Part shown: piece after piece, positions 57,334-64,000 of the stretch
Numbering within the stretch: the stretch's first letter is position 1
Layout: each line of letters begins with the position of its first letter
NCBI GenBank assembly: GCA_035628505.1
Contig: DASPJR010000042.1
Location: 55,582-119,581 of the forward strand
DNA from: DASPJR01 sp035628505
GTDB lineage: Bacteria > Planctomycetota > SZUA-567 > H5-PLA8
Reading direction: 5' to 3'
DNA length: 64,000 nucleotides
The notes under the pieces: model-generated
What the model saw: the letters and a program-made list of their open reading frames with translations, nothing else
What the model was told of the DNA's origin: nothing
Databases searched by the model: none
Translations under genes and position numbers: made by a program

Positions 57334-60105
57334 CTACTCCTGCCGCAGCGCGGCGGAGATGCTCATGCGCCGCGCGCGCCACGCCGGGTACATCCCGGCC
57401 AAAGCGGACATCAGCAGCGCCAGCACGCCGACTCGCACAAACACATCCATGTGCGGCGAGAAAAAGATTGTCCAGCCGAACGCCCGCACATTAATGACGT
57501 TGATCAGCAGAAACGACAGCGCCGGTCCAAGCACGCACGCGACCAGAAACGCCACGACGCCCAGCAGCAGTCCTTCGAAAACGATCAGCTTTGACAAGCC
57601 CTTCAGCGGCAGCCCAAGGGCGCGCAGCAGGGCAAAATCGGTGGAGCGCTCCCGCAGCAAGGCGAGAAGGGCGCTTAAGATTCCCGCAAGGCCGACGGCG
57701 AGGCTGAGACTTTCAAGCTGGCTGGTAATCGCGAACGTGCGGTCGAAGACGCGAAACGCTTCCTCGCGCAGCGTGCGGTTCGAAAATATGTAGAGGCCTC
57801 CGGCAGCGCCAATGTCGGCACGCAGCGCCTCACGCGTCGCATCAAGATCTGTGCCGGGCTTCAAATAGAGCGAGACGCTGTTGGCGCGCGCATCGCCGAA
57901 AATGGAGGCGTACGTTTTCACGTCCATGCTGATCACGCCACGGTCGGTCGCGTATTCGTAATAGATTCCCGCAATCCTCAGCGTTCGCTCGCTGCCGCTG
58001 GTGAGCGCCGGAATCGAGAGCTCATCGCCGAGCGAAAGGTTCTGCTTGCGCGCCAGCGATTCGGAGATGATGACCTGCCCGTTCTGCAGTCCCTCAAAAG
58101 CGCTGTCCGGATCTCCGGCATAGAAAGGAAAACGCGAGCGGCCGCGCCCGAACGTGACTTTCGTGTCGGTGGCGACGACAAGCGCCAGCATGCCATCCGC
58201 AGAGTTCCCCGCCGCAGGCAGAACGATGTCGCGGCCGCGATACGTATCAATCGCTTCGACCTCGGACCGCTTGCGGAGCTGCTCCAGCATCTCCGGCGGA
58301 ACGAAGGCGCGGTGGCGCATCAGCGACGGCCCCGCCGGACGCAGATACAGATCGGCGTGCAGGCTCTGGTCCATCCAGCGGTCGAGCGTGCTGCGGAAAC
58401 TGGCGACCATCAGCGCTACGCCGATAGTCATGCTCAGCGCCATGCCCAGCGCGCCCACTGCCAATCCTGTGCGGCTGAGGTTGGTGGAGATGCCCCGTGC
58501 GGCGAGCAGTCCCAGCGTGCCGAAAGCCCTTCGCATCAGCTCTGCCGAGCGCTGTGAAAACAGCCGCGTCACGCCCGGCGAGCAGAGCGCGCCGCCGAGC
58601 GCCAACGCGAAGGCTGCTGCAAGTCCAGGAACGGGGCTCGCGCCCGGTGCCAGTGCCAGCAGGACGGCTGTGATGAAGCAGGCGATTCCGGCGAGCGCCA
58701 GCACTTTCCACGAGCGCTGCGCTTTGTGTTCGGCGCGTGAGCGTCTCAGCACGGAAACGGGCGAGACGCTGCCGGCCTCCCGCGCGGGAAACCACGCGCC
58801 TGCGAGAGACGCAATCAGCCCGAGCGCCAGTCCTTTTAGCAGCGCGGCTCGGTCATCCAGCACCGAGAACGCTGTGATGTATGCGTATAGATCCGAGACG
58901 ACACCGCCGACGCGTTCGAGAAAAATTCCGGCCAGGGCGCGCCCAGCCAGCAGGCCCAGCAGCGAGCCGGCCATGCCAAGCAGCAGCGCTTCAAACATTA
59001 CTGCTCGCCGCACGTCCGACGCCGAAACACCGAGACAGCGCAGCGTTCCAATGATCGGCACGCGCTGCAGAACGGCGACCGTGAGCGTGTTGTAAATCAG
59101 GAAAATGCCGACCACGAGCGCGAGAAGCGACAGGGCCGTCAGGTTTAGCTGAAAGGCTTCGAGCAGCGCTTCGGTGCGCGCGGCGCGCTCAGACGGCCGC
59201 TGCAGCACGATGCCCGCAGGCAGCAGCGCGCGAATACGTTGCACAATTTCCTCGCGCACCAGCTTGTCGGGAGCCGTCTCCGCCGGCGGGAGAATCAGAT
59301 CAATTGAGCTGAGCATTCCCGGTGCGATGCCGAAGCGTTCCTGCGCCGCGGCGATGTCCATAAGCATCAGATCGTCGCTGCCGCGCGTGAATTTATCGCT
59401 CGAGGCATAGGTGCCGATCAGCCGCAGCGTGTGCCGCCGCGACGAGTGCAGCAGCGTGACGGTGTCACCGATCTTCACGCCAATGCGAGTGGCAAGATGA
59501 TCCGGCAGCACGACGCCATCGTCGCGAAGCATCCAGTCTTTGAGGGAGCCTTCGCCGAACTTCACGTCGACGCCCTTGCCCTCGCGAAAGTCTTCCTCAG
59601 AAAACGGATCGACTCCAAGAATGCGCACGACTGTCCCACTGACGACGTGTTCCGTCTCAGCGGCGCCGCCGTTTTCCCTCTCCCCTCCGGGGAGAGGGCC
59701 GACGCGAGCAGAGCGAGCGCGGGGTGAGGGGAGACCGTTGCCCTCGCCAACCGCACGCCGTTCTTCTTCCGGCGTATTCCCGAGCACCGCGCCGGCACTC
59801 GGCAGAATGATACCATGCGCTTCGATCGCCGGCGCTGCTGCGATCACACCGGGAACGGTGGCTACTTTCGCGAAGAGCTCTTCCGGCACGCCGCTGGTGA
59901 AGTTGCCTTCGGCCGCGACGATCTGGTGCGTGGCCTTGCCCGTGACGGTCTTCACGGATTCACGAAAGCTGGCAAGCGCGCTGACATTGGCCAGGTCCAT
60001 CGCCGTGACAACAGCCACTCCCAGCGCCACGCCGAAGAGCGAAATGGCAAACTGCAGGCGGTGCGCACGCCAGTAGGAGAGAAGACAGCGGAGCGTGTGT
60101 TTCAT
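57334..60105 (-). CDS. FtsX/MacB-type ABC transporter permease, fused two-module (AttFG-like)
   Basis: The 923-residue membrane protein has two FtsX modules. Helix 1 is near residue 18-36 (LQFAISLFGVALGVAVVTAM), followed by a large periplasmic domain, then three helices at about 325-460 (LSLLALVVGIFLIYNTLTVAVLQRVPIIGTLRCLG). The second module starts near 480, with the last helices at 790-910 and the RRMSISAALRQE tail. Such permeases move lipids or lipoproteins with a LolD-type ATPase, which is not encoded here. A 56-bp palindromic repeat inserted in frame (59676-59731) adds about 20 Gly/Arg/Pro residues to the first periplasmic domain. Start ATG 60105. Confidence 0.9.
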   Translation of the reverse strand: MKHTLRCLLSYWRAHRLQFAISLFGVALGVAVVTAMDLANVSALASFRESVKTVTGKATHQIVAAEGNFTSGVPEELFAKVATVPGVIAAAPAIEAHGIILPSAGAVLGNTPEEERRAVGEGNGLPSPRARSARVGPLPGGERENGGAAETEHVVSGTVVRILGVDPFSEEDFREGKGVDVKFGEGSLKDWMLRDDGVVLPDHLATRIGVKIGDTVTLLHSSRRHTLRLIGTYASSDKFTRGSDDLMLMDIAAAQERFGIAPGMLSSIDLILPPAETAPDKLVREEIVQRIRALLPAGIVLQRPSERAARTEALLEAFQLNLTALSLLALVVGIFLIYNTLTVAVLQRVPIIGTLRCLGVSASDVRRAVMFEALLLGMAGSLLGLLAGRALAGIFLERVGGVVSDLYAYITAFSVLDDRAALLKGLALGLIASLAGAWFPAREAGSVSPVSVLRRSRAEHKAQRSWKVLALAGIACFITAVLLALAPGASPVPGLAAAFALALGGALCSPGVTRLFSQRSAELMRRAFGTLGLLAARGISTNLSRTGLAVGALGMALSMTIGVALMVASFRSTLDRWMDQSLHADLYLRPAGPSLMRHRAFVPPEMLEQLRKRSEVEAIDTYRGRDIVLPAAGNSADGMLALVVATDTKVTFGRGRSRFPFYAGDPDSAFEGLQNGQVIISESLARKQNLSLGDELSIPALTSGSERTLRIAGIYYEYATDRGVISMDVKTYASIFGDARANSVSLYLKPGTDLDATREALRADIGAAGGLYIFSNRTLREEAFRVFDRTFAITSQLESLSLAVGLAGILSALLALLRERSTDFALLRALGLPLKGLSKLIVFEGLLLGVVAFLVACVLGPALSFLLINVINVRAFGWTIFFSPHMDVFVRVGVLALLMSALAGMYPAWRARRMSISAALRQE
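59676..59731. repeat. CCCTCTCCC/CGGGGTGAGGG palindromic element inside the permease gene
   Basis: CCCTCTCCCCTCCGGGGAGA continues GGGCCGACGCGAGCAGAGC and GAGCGCGGGGTGAGGGG. The element is nearly identical to intergenic copies at 50.24 kb and lies wholly within the coding frame without a stop. The encoded stretch is LPSPRARSARVGPLPGGER. Confidence 0.85.
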
Positions 60106-60120
60106 GACCTTCTCTTTTTA

Positions 60121-60175
60121 AACCACGAAGGGCACGAAGGACACGATAAACCACGAAGGGCACGAAGGACACGAC
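60121..60175. repeat. Tandem CACGAAGG repeat, two 27-nt copies
   Basis: AACCACGAAGGGCACGAAGG then ACACGAT is followed by a second nearly identical copy with ACACGAC. It lies directly upstream of the permease ATG (minus strand) and belongs to the 9-nt-periodic family. Unlike most copies it is a direct duplication, not a palindrome. Confidence 0.8.
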
Positions 60176-60199
60176 GGAATTTTCAGATGACGTCGACCC

Positions 60200-61003
60200 C
60201 TACTTCACCGCCAGAATCACCCGATAGCTCCAGAACCACTCCAGCGGCTGTGAATCCAGAATCTGTTCGGCGGTTTTCTGCAGCGTGTCCAAGCCGAGTG
60301 CGGCCGGGCCGCAGTGCTTTAATGGAGCGCTGACGGCTCCGAGACTTTGAACCAGGCCCATCAGCCGGTCCGAATTTCCGGTGTCAATCGCCTGCATTCC
60401 ACAGACAAGCACCGATGCGAAGCGTCCGCTCCCTTCAATCCTCTCCGGGTGCTGATCCGGCCATTGCTTCTGCTCTCTGTTAAGCTTGTGCTCCGCCGTC
60501 AGCGCGCGCGCTTTGGCCAGGCACGCCTGCACGGCCGCGTTCAGCTCCACCTGAATCAGCGGCAGATCGTAGTCGGCCACCGCCCACACGCCGCCCGGCC
60601 GCAGAATGCGGGCAACTTCCGCGATGGTGCGATCCGGATCCATCCAGTGCAGCGACTGGCAGCAGGTCACGATGTCAACGCTGCCATCGGCGAGACCGGT
60701 CTCATGTGAGAACGCATTCTTAAACGTGGTGTTCGGCGCGCTGGTCTTTGCCTGAGCCACCTTCAGCATCTCAGCGCTGGGCTCGATGCCAATGACCTGT
60801 CTGGCGCGCGCCGACCAGATGCGTGTGGACAGTCCCGTGCCGCAGCCGAGGTCGACGACGAGCTGCGGCGAAGCAATCGATGCATACTGCATAACCATGC
60901 GGCAGAAGACATCCGGCGGCGCGGGCCGGCAGGAATCATACGCATCCAGCGAGCCGCGAAATCGTAAAGCATTTGCGGCAAGCTCTTCTTGGCTATGCGC
61001 CAT
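60200..61003 (-). CDS. Class I SAM-dependent methyltransferase
   Basis: The 267-residue protein has motif I VVDLGCGTGLSTRIW near residue 49, the acidic IEPS after strand 2, DGSVDIVTCCQSLHWMD (motif II region) and ILRPGGVWAVADYD. This is the Methyltransf_11/25 type. The substrate is unknown. A yeast Tmt1/trans-aconitate-like or UbiE-like role would be a guess. The gene is separated from the permease by the tandem CACGAAGG repeat and probably has its own promoter. Confidence 0.88.
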   Translation of the reverse strand: MAHSQEELAANALRFRGSLDAYDSCRPAPPDVFCRMVMQYASIASPQLVVDLGCGTGLSTRIWSARARQVIGIEPSAEMLKVAQAKTSAPNTTFKNAFSHETGLADGSVDIVTCCQSLHWMDPDRTIAEVARILRPGGVWAVADYDLPLIQVELNAAVQACLAKARALTAEHKLNREQKQWPDQHPERIEGSGRFASVLVCGMQAIDTGNSDRLMGLVQSLGAVSAPLKHCGPAALGLDTLQKTAEQILDSQPLEWFWSYRVILAVK

Positions 61004-61074
61004 TTTTTCTCGCGCCCCCTCTATTTGTCGCGTCTCACCCTAGACAAAATAAGTTCACAGCGCCGATTTTGGGT

Positions 61075-61539
61075 TCAGGCTGCCTCGACAATCTTATGAG
61101 TTGATCTTTTAGTGCGAAAATCCTGAATCAATCGAAAAACTTCAGGTGCAGTGAGATCGAGGTAAATGTCTATGATGTTCAATGGTCCGCTATTTCGCCC
61201 AACGACTACGCATTCATGTTCGCTTCCAACATACACATCTTTTACATCGTCCCATTTTATAAGTTGTTGATGGATCGTGATGCCTTCAACGGACAATTTA
61301 AATGCGCGAGTAGGCTGCCCTTTGATTGAAGAAAAGCTCCAGACAACCAGTACTATGCTAAAAATCGCTATTCCAATGAATCCACCTCGAAACAATGCCA
61401 TGCCGGGCTCATCAATATAATAAGCACAGCCTGTAGAGAAAATTCCAAGCGCTGCAAAGATGGCGGAGTGGTTGCCTTCTTTTTGTTTATTCCAATATAC
61501 CTCAATGCTCCCGTCAGAATTATAAGCGATGGTGTCCAA
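61075..61539 (-). CDS. AT-rich orphan gene, small two-helix membrane protein
   Basis: The 154-residue product is not recognised. It has two hydrophobic segments (about 27-45, IFAALGIFSTGCAYYI, and 51-69, GGFIGIAIFSIVLVVWSF), then a cytoplasmic-like domain with the pattern LSVEGITIHQQLIKWDDVKDVYVGSE that recalls bacterial PH-like (bPH) domains. Base composition is much AT-richer than either neighbour, indicating separate origin. It lies where the VWA partner of the adjacent MoxR-type ATPase would be expected. A CACGAAG-type repeat precedes its start codon. Confidence 0.55.
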   Translation of the reverse strand: MDTIAYNSDGSIEVYWNKQKEGNHSAIFAALGIFSTGCAYYIDEPGMALFRGGFIGIAIFSIVLVVWSFSSIKGQPTRAFKLSVEGITIHQQLIKWDDVKDVYVGSEHECVVVGRNSGPLNIIDIYLDLTAPEVFRLIQDFRTKRSTHKIVEAA

Positions 61540-61543
61540 AAAC

Positions 61544-61586
61544 CCCTCCGCGTTCTTTTCTTTGCGTCTTCGCGTCTTTGCGTGAG
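61544..61586. repeat. CACGAAG/CGCGTC-family repeat
   Basis: CCTCCGCGTTCTTTTCTTTG is followed by CGTCTTCGCGTCTTTGCGTG. It sits between the stop of the AAA+ ATPase gene and the start of the AT-rich orphan, at the likely junction of the inserted segment. Confidence 0.6.
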
Positions 61587-61592
61587 CCGCTG

Positions 61593-63152
61593 TTACTCAT
61601 CGTCGCGGTCGCGCGAGCGGCCGCGTTCGCGGGGCGGGCGAGGGGGCTTGCCCTCGTCCATGCCTTCGAACATGCTGCCGAGCATGTCGCGGTAGCGCGT
61701 GTGGCCTTCGAGCTCATCCTTGGCCACAATGCGCGACTGATGCAGTCCCTCGATCACGAACTCCATCGCTGAAGCCAGGTCCAGATTGTCGCGATCGATG
61801 GGCAGGTGCTTGCGCGCGATCTCTTCAAGGCCGCCGACCTGCCGCAAGCTCGCCAGGAGCTGCGCCGCCGGCACTTCGTCAGAGACTTCGACGTTTTTCC
61901 CCTGCGCGAAATAGTTGATCACGTTTTTGTACGGTCCAAACGACGGATCTTCCTTGCTGCCGGACTTGTAAGCGTCAGGGAGGTAGCGGTCGAAGACCGT
62001 CTTTGTCGCGCGCCCGATCAGGTGCCGCGCGACGCTCAGCGCGCCTTCCTGCTCGCCTTCATAAACGAGCTCCACCTTGCCGGTCACCGCGCTGACGGCG
62101 GCCTGCAGATCGATCGGCCGCACAGCCACTTCTTTTTCGCCGCTGATTACCGCGCGCCGCTCGGCGCTGCTGACCACATTTTCAAGCAGCGTGATCGACA
62201 AGCGCGCGCTCACGCCCGAGCTCTGATCGAGGAATTCCGACTTGCGCGCCTGGAAAGCGACTTCTTCGATGGTCTCGCGCAGATACTTGGGGATATGCAC
62301 ACGCACGTCGCCGCGGTCAGTCCACGCTTCCTGGTCGGTAATCGTCAGCGCATCGGCCAGCTTCGCCGGGTAGTGCGTCATGATCTGGCTGTCGATGCGG
62401 TCCTTCAGCGGCGTGATGATGCTGCCACGATTAGTGTAATCTTCAGGATTGGCCGTGTAGACCATCAGGATGTCGATGGGTATTCGCACGGGAAAACCGC
62501 GGATCTGCAGATCGCGTTCCTGCATGATGTTCAGCAGGCCGACTTGGATGCGCGCCGGCAGATCCGGCAGTTCGTTGATGCAGAAGATGCCGCGATTCGT
62601 GCGCGGAATAATGCCGTAATGAATGACTTCTTCGCTCGCGTAGTCCAGCCGCTTGTTCGCCGCTTTGATCGGATCGATGTCGCCAATCAGGTCGGCGATC
62701 GTCACGTCGGGCGTCGCGAGCTTCTCGCGATAGCGTTCGTCGCGCGAGAGCCAGCGGATCTCCGTGGCATCGCCGTTGGCAGCGATGTGTGCCTTTGCGC
62801 CGGTCGATATCGGCGCCAGCGGGTCTTCATTGAGCGGGAATCCGGCGAGCACCGGAATTTCCGGATCGAGAAAGCTGACAAGCGCGCGGGCGATGCGCGT
62901 CTTGGCCTGACCGCGCAGGCCGAGCAGAATGAAATCATGATGCGCGAGAACGGCGTTGACGATCTGCGGAAGAACAGTTTTATCGAAGCCGACAATTCCC
63001 GGAAAAAGCGCCGAGCCGTTCGAGCCGCCTGCGTTGGACAGTCCTTTCTCACGCAGAGCTTTGAGCATATTGCGGCGCAGTTCCGAACGCACCGATTCGG
63101 GCCGGTAGCCGGTTTTCTTCAGTTCACCAAGTGTTCGCGGACGTTGAGTCAT
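61593..63152 (-). CDS. MoxR/magnesium-chelatase-type AAA+ ATPase
   Basis: The 519-residue protein has the AAA+ core of the ChlI/MoxR branch. Walker A is LRGQAKT (GxxGxxKT form), Walker B FCINELPDL with Asn-Glu instead of Asp-Glu, and sensor 1 MVYTANPEDYTNRG. The arginine-rich PLKDRIDSQIMTHYP and the pre-sensor-1 TPDVTIADLIGDIDPIKAAN are highly characteristic of a conserved group annotated as magnesium chelatase in non-photosynthetic bacteria. The C-terminus is Arg/Asp-rich (PPRERGRSRDRDDE). These ATPases usually act with a VWA-domain partner as chaperones for metal or protein loading; no such partner is adjacent. Confidence 0.9.
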   Translation of the reverse strand: MTQRPRTLGELKKTGYRPESVRSELRRNMLKALREKGLSNAGGSNGSALFPGIVGFDKTVLPQIVNAVLAHHDFILLGLRGQAKTRIARALVSFLDPEIPVLAGFPLNEDPLAPISTGAKAHIAANGDATEIRWLSRDERYREKLATPDVTIADLIGDIDPIKAANKRLDYASEEVIHYGIIPRTNRGIFCINELPDLPARIQVGLLNIMQERDLQIRGFPVRIPIDILMVYTANPEDYTNRGSIITPLKDRIDSQIMTHYPAKLADALTITDQEAWTDRGDVRVHIPKYLRETIEEVAFQARKSEFLDQSSGVSARLSITLLENVVSSAERRAVISGEKEVAVRPIDLQAAVSAVTGKVELVYEGEQEGALSVARHLIGRATKTVFDRYLPDAYKSGSKEDPSFGPYKNVINYFAQGKNVEVSDEVPAAQLLASLRQVGGLEEIARKHLPIDRDNLDLASAMEFVIEGLHQSRIVAKDELEGHTRYRDMLGSMFEGMDEGKPPRPPRERGRSRDRDDE

Positions 63153-63284
63153 AAAAAGGGTTCATCTCCTGACATCCAAGATTAAGCGCCTCATCGAAGG
63201 CGGTCAAAGGGATCATCGCTTCAAGTCGCGTCATAAATGCATCGTTTCGTTGTGCCAGCGTTTAGCGGTGGTAGAAAAGAACAC

Positions 63285-64000
63285 ATGCGGAAACTGTGGC
63301 TTTCGCTCTTCGCGATCGTAGTCCTGGCGCTGGCGTTTGGCCCGGCGTTTCTATCGGCTGAAAAACCCGCCGACGAGGAACTCCAGGTCATCTCGCCGCA
63401 CTGGGACGGCATCCGCTACGAGTTCGGCCGTGCATTCGAAGAGTACTACCGGCAGAAATACCAGAAGAACATTCGCATGGTCTGGCTGGATGTCGGCGGC
63501 GGCACGGGTGAGATCAAAAAATATCTGAACGCGCGCTTCAAGCCCGAGAGCGGCACGGGCGTGGATATTCTCTTCGGCGGCGGCATGGATATCCTGCCGG
63601 AGATGGCATCGGGTGGGCTGTTTGAACCGTACACGCTTTCGCCCGAGCAGCGCGAATTGATTCCCGAAGAGGTGAACGGTCAGGAATTGCGCGACAAAGA
63701 CGGGCGCTACTTTGCCGCATGCCTGAGCAGCTTCGGATTCGTTTACAACAAGCTCGTCCTCGAACGCGCGAAACTATCGACGCCGCAGAAGTGGGCCGAC
63801 CTGACCACGCCCGAGTACAAAGGCTGGGTCTCCTGCGGAAATCCGACTCAGTCCGGCTCGCTGCATATGGCCTTTGAGCTGATTCTGCAGGGCGAAGGCT
63901 GGGAGAAGGGCTACGCGACGCTCACGCGCATGGCGTCAAACGTGCGCGCCTTCAACGAAGGCGGCACGTCGGTTCCGCGCGATGTCTCACTCGGCCAGGT
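63285..64000 (+). CDS. Extracellular solute-binding protein, ABC transporter type (partial, 3' end missing)
   Basis: The 238 visible residues begin with a signal peptide (LWLSLFAIVVLALAFGPAFLSA). They continue with the pattern of class II periplasmic binding proteins of the iron/thiosulfate/spermidine group: LQVISPHWDGIRYEFGRAFE, DILFGGGMDILPEMASGGLF, GFVYNKLVLE, WADLTTPEYKGWVSCGNPTQ and SLHMAFELILQGEGW. Such proteins deliver ligand to an inner-membrane permease. The reading frame is open to the window edge. The start codon ATG 63285 lacks a strong ribosome-binding site. The permease is presumably beyond 64000. Confidence 0.88.
   Translation, partial: MRKLWLSLFAIVVLALAFGPAFLSAEKPADEELQVISPHWDGIRYEFGRAFEEYYRQKYQKNIRMVWLDVGGGTGEIKKYLNARFKPESGTGVDILFGGGMDILPEMASGGLFEPYTLSPEQRELIPEEVNGQELRDKDGRYFAACLSSFGFVYNKLVLERAKLSTPQKWADLTTPEYKGWVSCGNPTQSGSLHMAFELILQGEGWEKGYATLTRMASNVRAFNEGGTSVPRDVSLGQ

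Noticed and set aside
61806..63185. A 459-codon plus-strand frame opposite the AAA+ ATPase
   Set aside because: Same reason: composition is that of an antisense shadow, and the minus strand encodes a clear Walker A/B ATPase.
1..64000. tRNA genes
   Set aside because: No GGTTCGAATCC-type T-arm with matching acceptor stem was seen in any intergenic stretch on either strand by eye; a tRNA scan would be decisive.

Overview
This is a GC-rich bacterial chromosome segment with no phage, plasmid, rRNA, tRNA or CRISPR signature. Its gene set suggests a member of the PVC superphylum, most likely Planctomycetota. The pointers are three Ser/Thr kinases (one with TPRs), a PA14 protein, an FHA protein, a FecR-type anti-sigma factor, a secreted FAD oxidoreductase, a very large PATR/PKD secreted protein, a Uma2 remnant, short membrane proteins opening RRWFQIHLSTAVVMMF, and a dense load of palindromic intergenic repeats. 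The taxonomic call is inference; no rRNA or marker phylogeny is available here.

Layout. 1-8.2 kb: cobT, a sterol-desaturase-like enzyme, a secreted glycosidase-like protein, a Nudix hydrolase, a secreted FAD oxidoreductase and an orphan ABC ATPase. 8.6-10.9 kb: two tandem paralogous membrane-anchored proteins of unknown function. 11-14 kb: an RluA-type pseudouridine synthase and a CobA-HemD fusion (tetrapyrrole/B12 theme with cobT). 14-22.6 kb: a UPF0158-like protein, an AT-rich orphan gene, then a leftward run of three Ser/Thr kinases, a short UvrC and an unknown protein behind a good promoter. 22.9-33.8 kb: secreted or surface proteins (PA14, TPR, SGNH, the 1741-residue PATR protein, a secretin-N-like protein, FHA, a membrane protein). 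33.9-42.5 kb: GH95/GH65-like protein, LpxL-like acyltransferase, a candidate structured RNA, a Cys-rich protein, a sigma/anti-sigma pair, purQ and rsmI. 42.5-44.3 kb: a repeat-rich scrapyard holding MITE-like elements and a tandem family of small membrane proteins with a broken first copy. 44.4-50.1 kb: YgiQ, Uma2 remnant, CAP protein, membrane protein, nnrE and convergent lysA. 50.4-53.9 kb: a nucleotide-sugar operon (dehydrogenase, epimerase, aminotransferase). 54-64 kb: hybrid histidine kinase, AttH-like lipocalin with its FtsX-type permease, methyltransferase, AT-rich orphan, MoxR/ChlI-type AAA+ ATPase and the start of a solute-binding protein.

The most unusual theme is the traffic between palindromic repeats and coding sequence. 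One repeat lies in frame inside the ABC permease and another inside the GH95-like gene. A 9-nt-periodic repeat appears to encode most of the signal peptide of the AttH-like protein, another repeat seems to supply the ribosome-binding site of rsmI, and a MITE-like element truncates a membrane-protein gene. Other points worth following are the tandem VxVP-repeat paralogs, the minimal UvrC behind three kinases, and a promoter followed exactly by a self-closing non-coding sequence at 36.8 kb.
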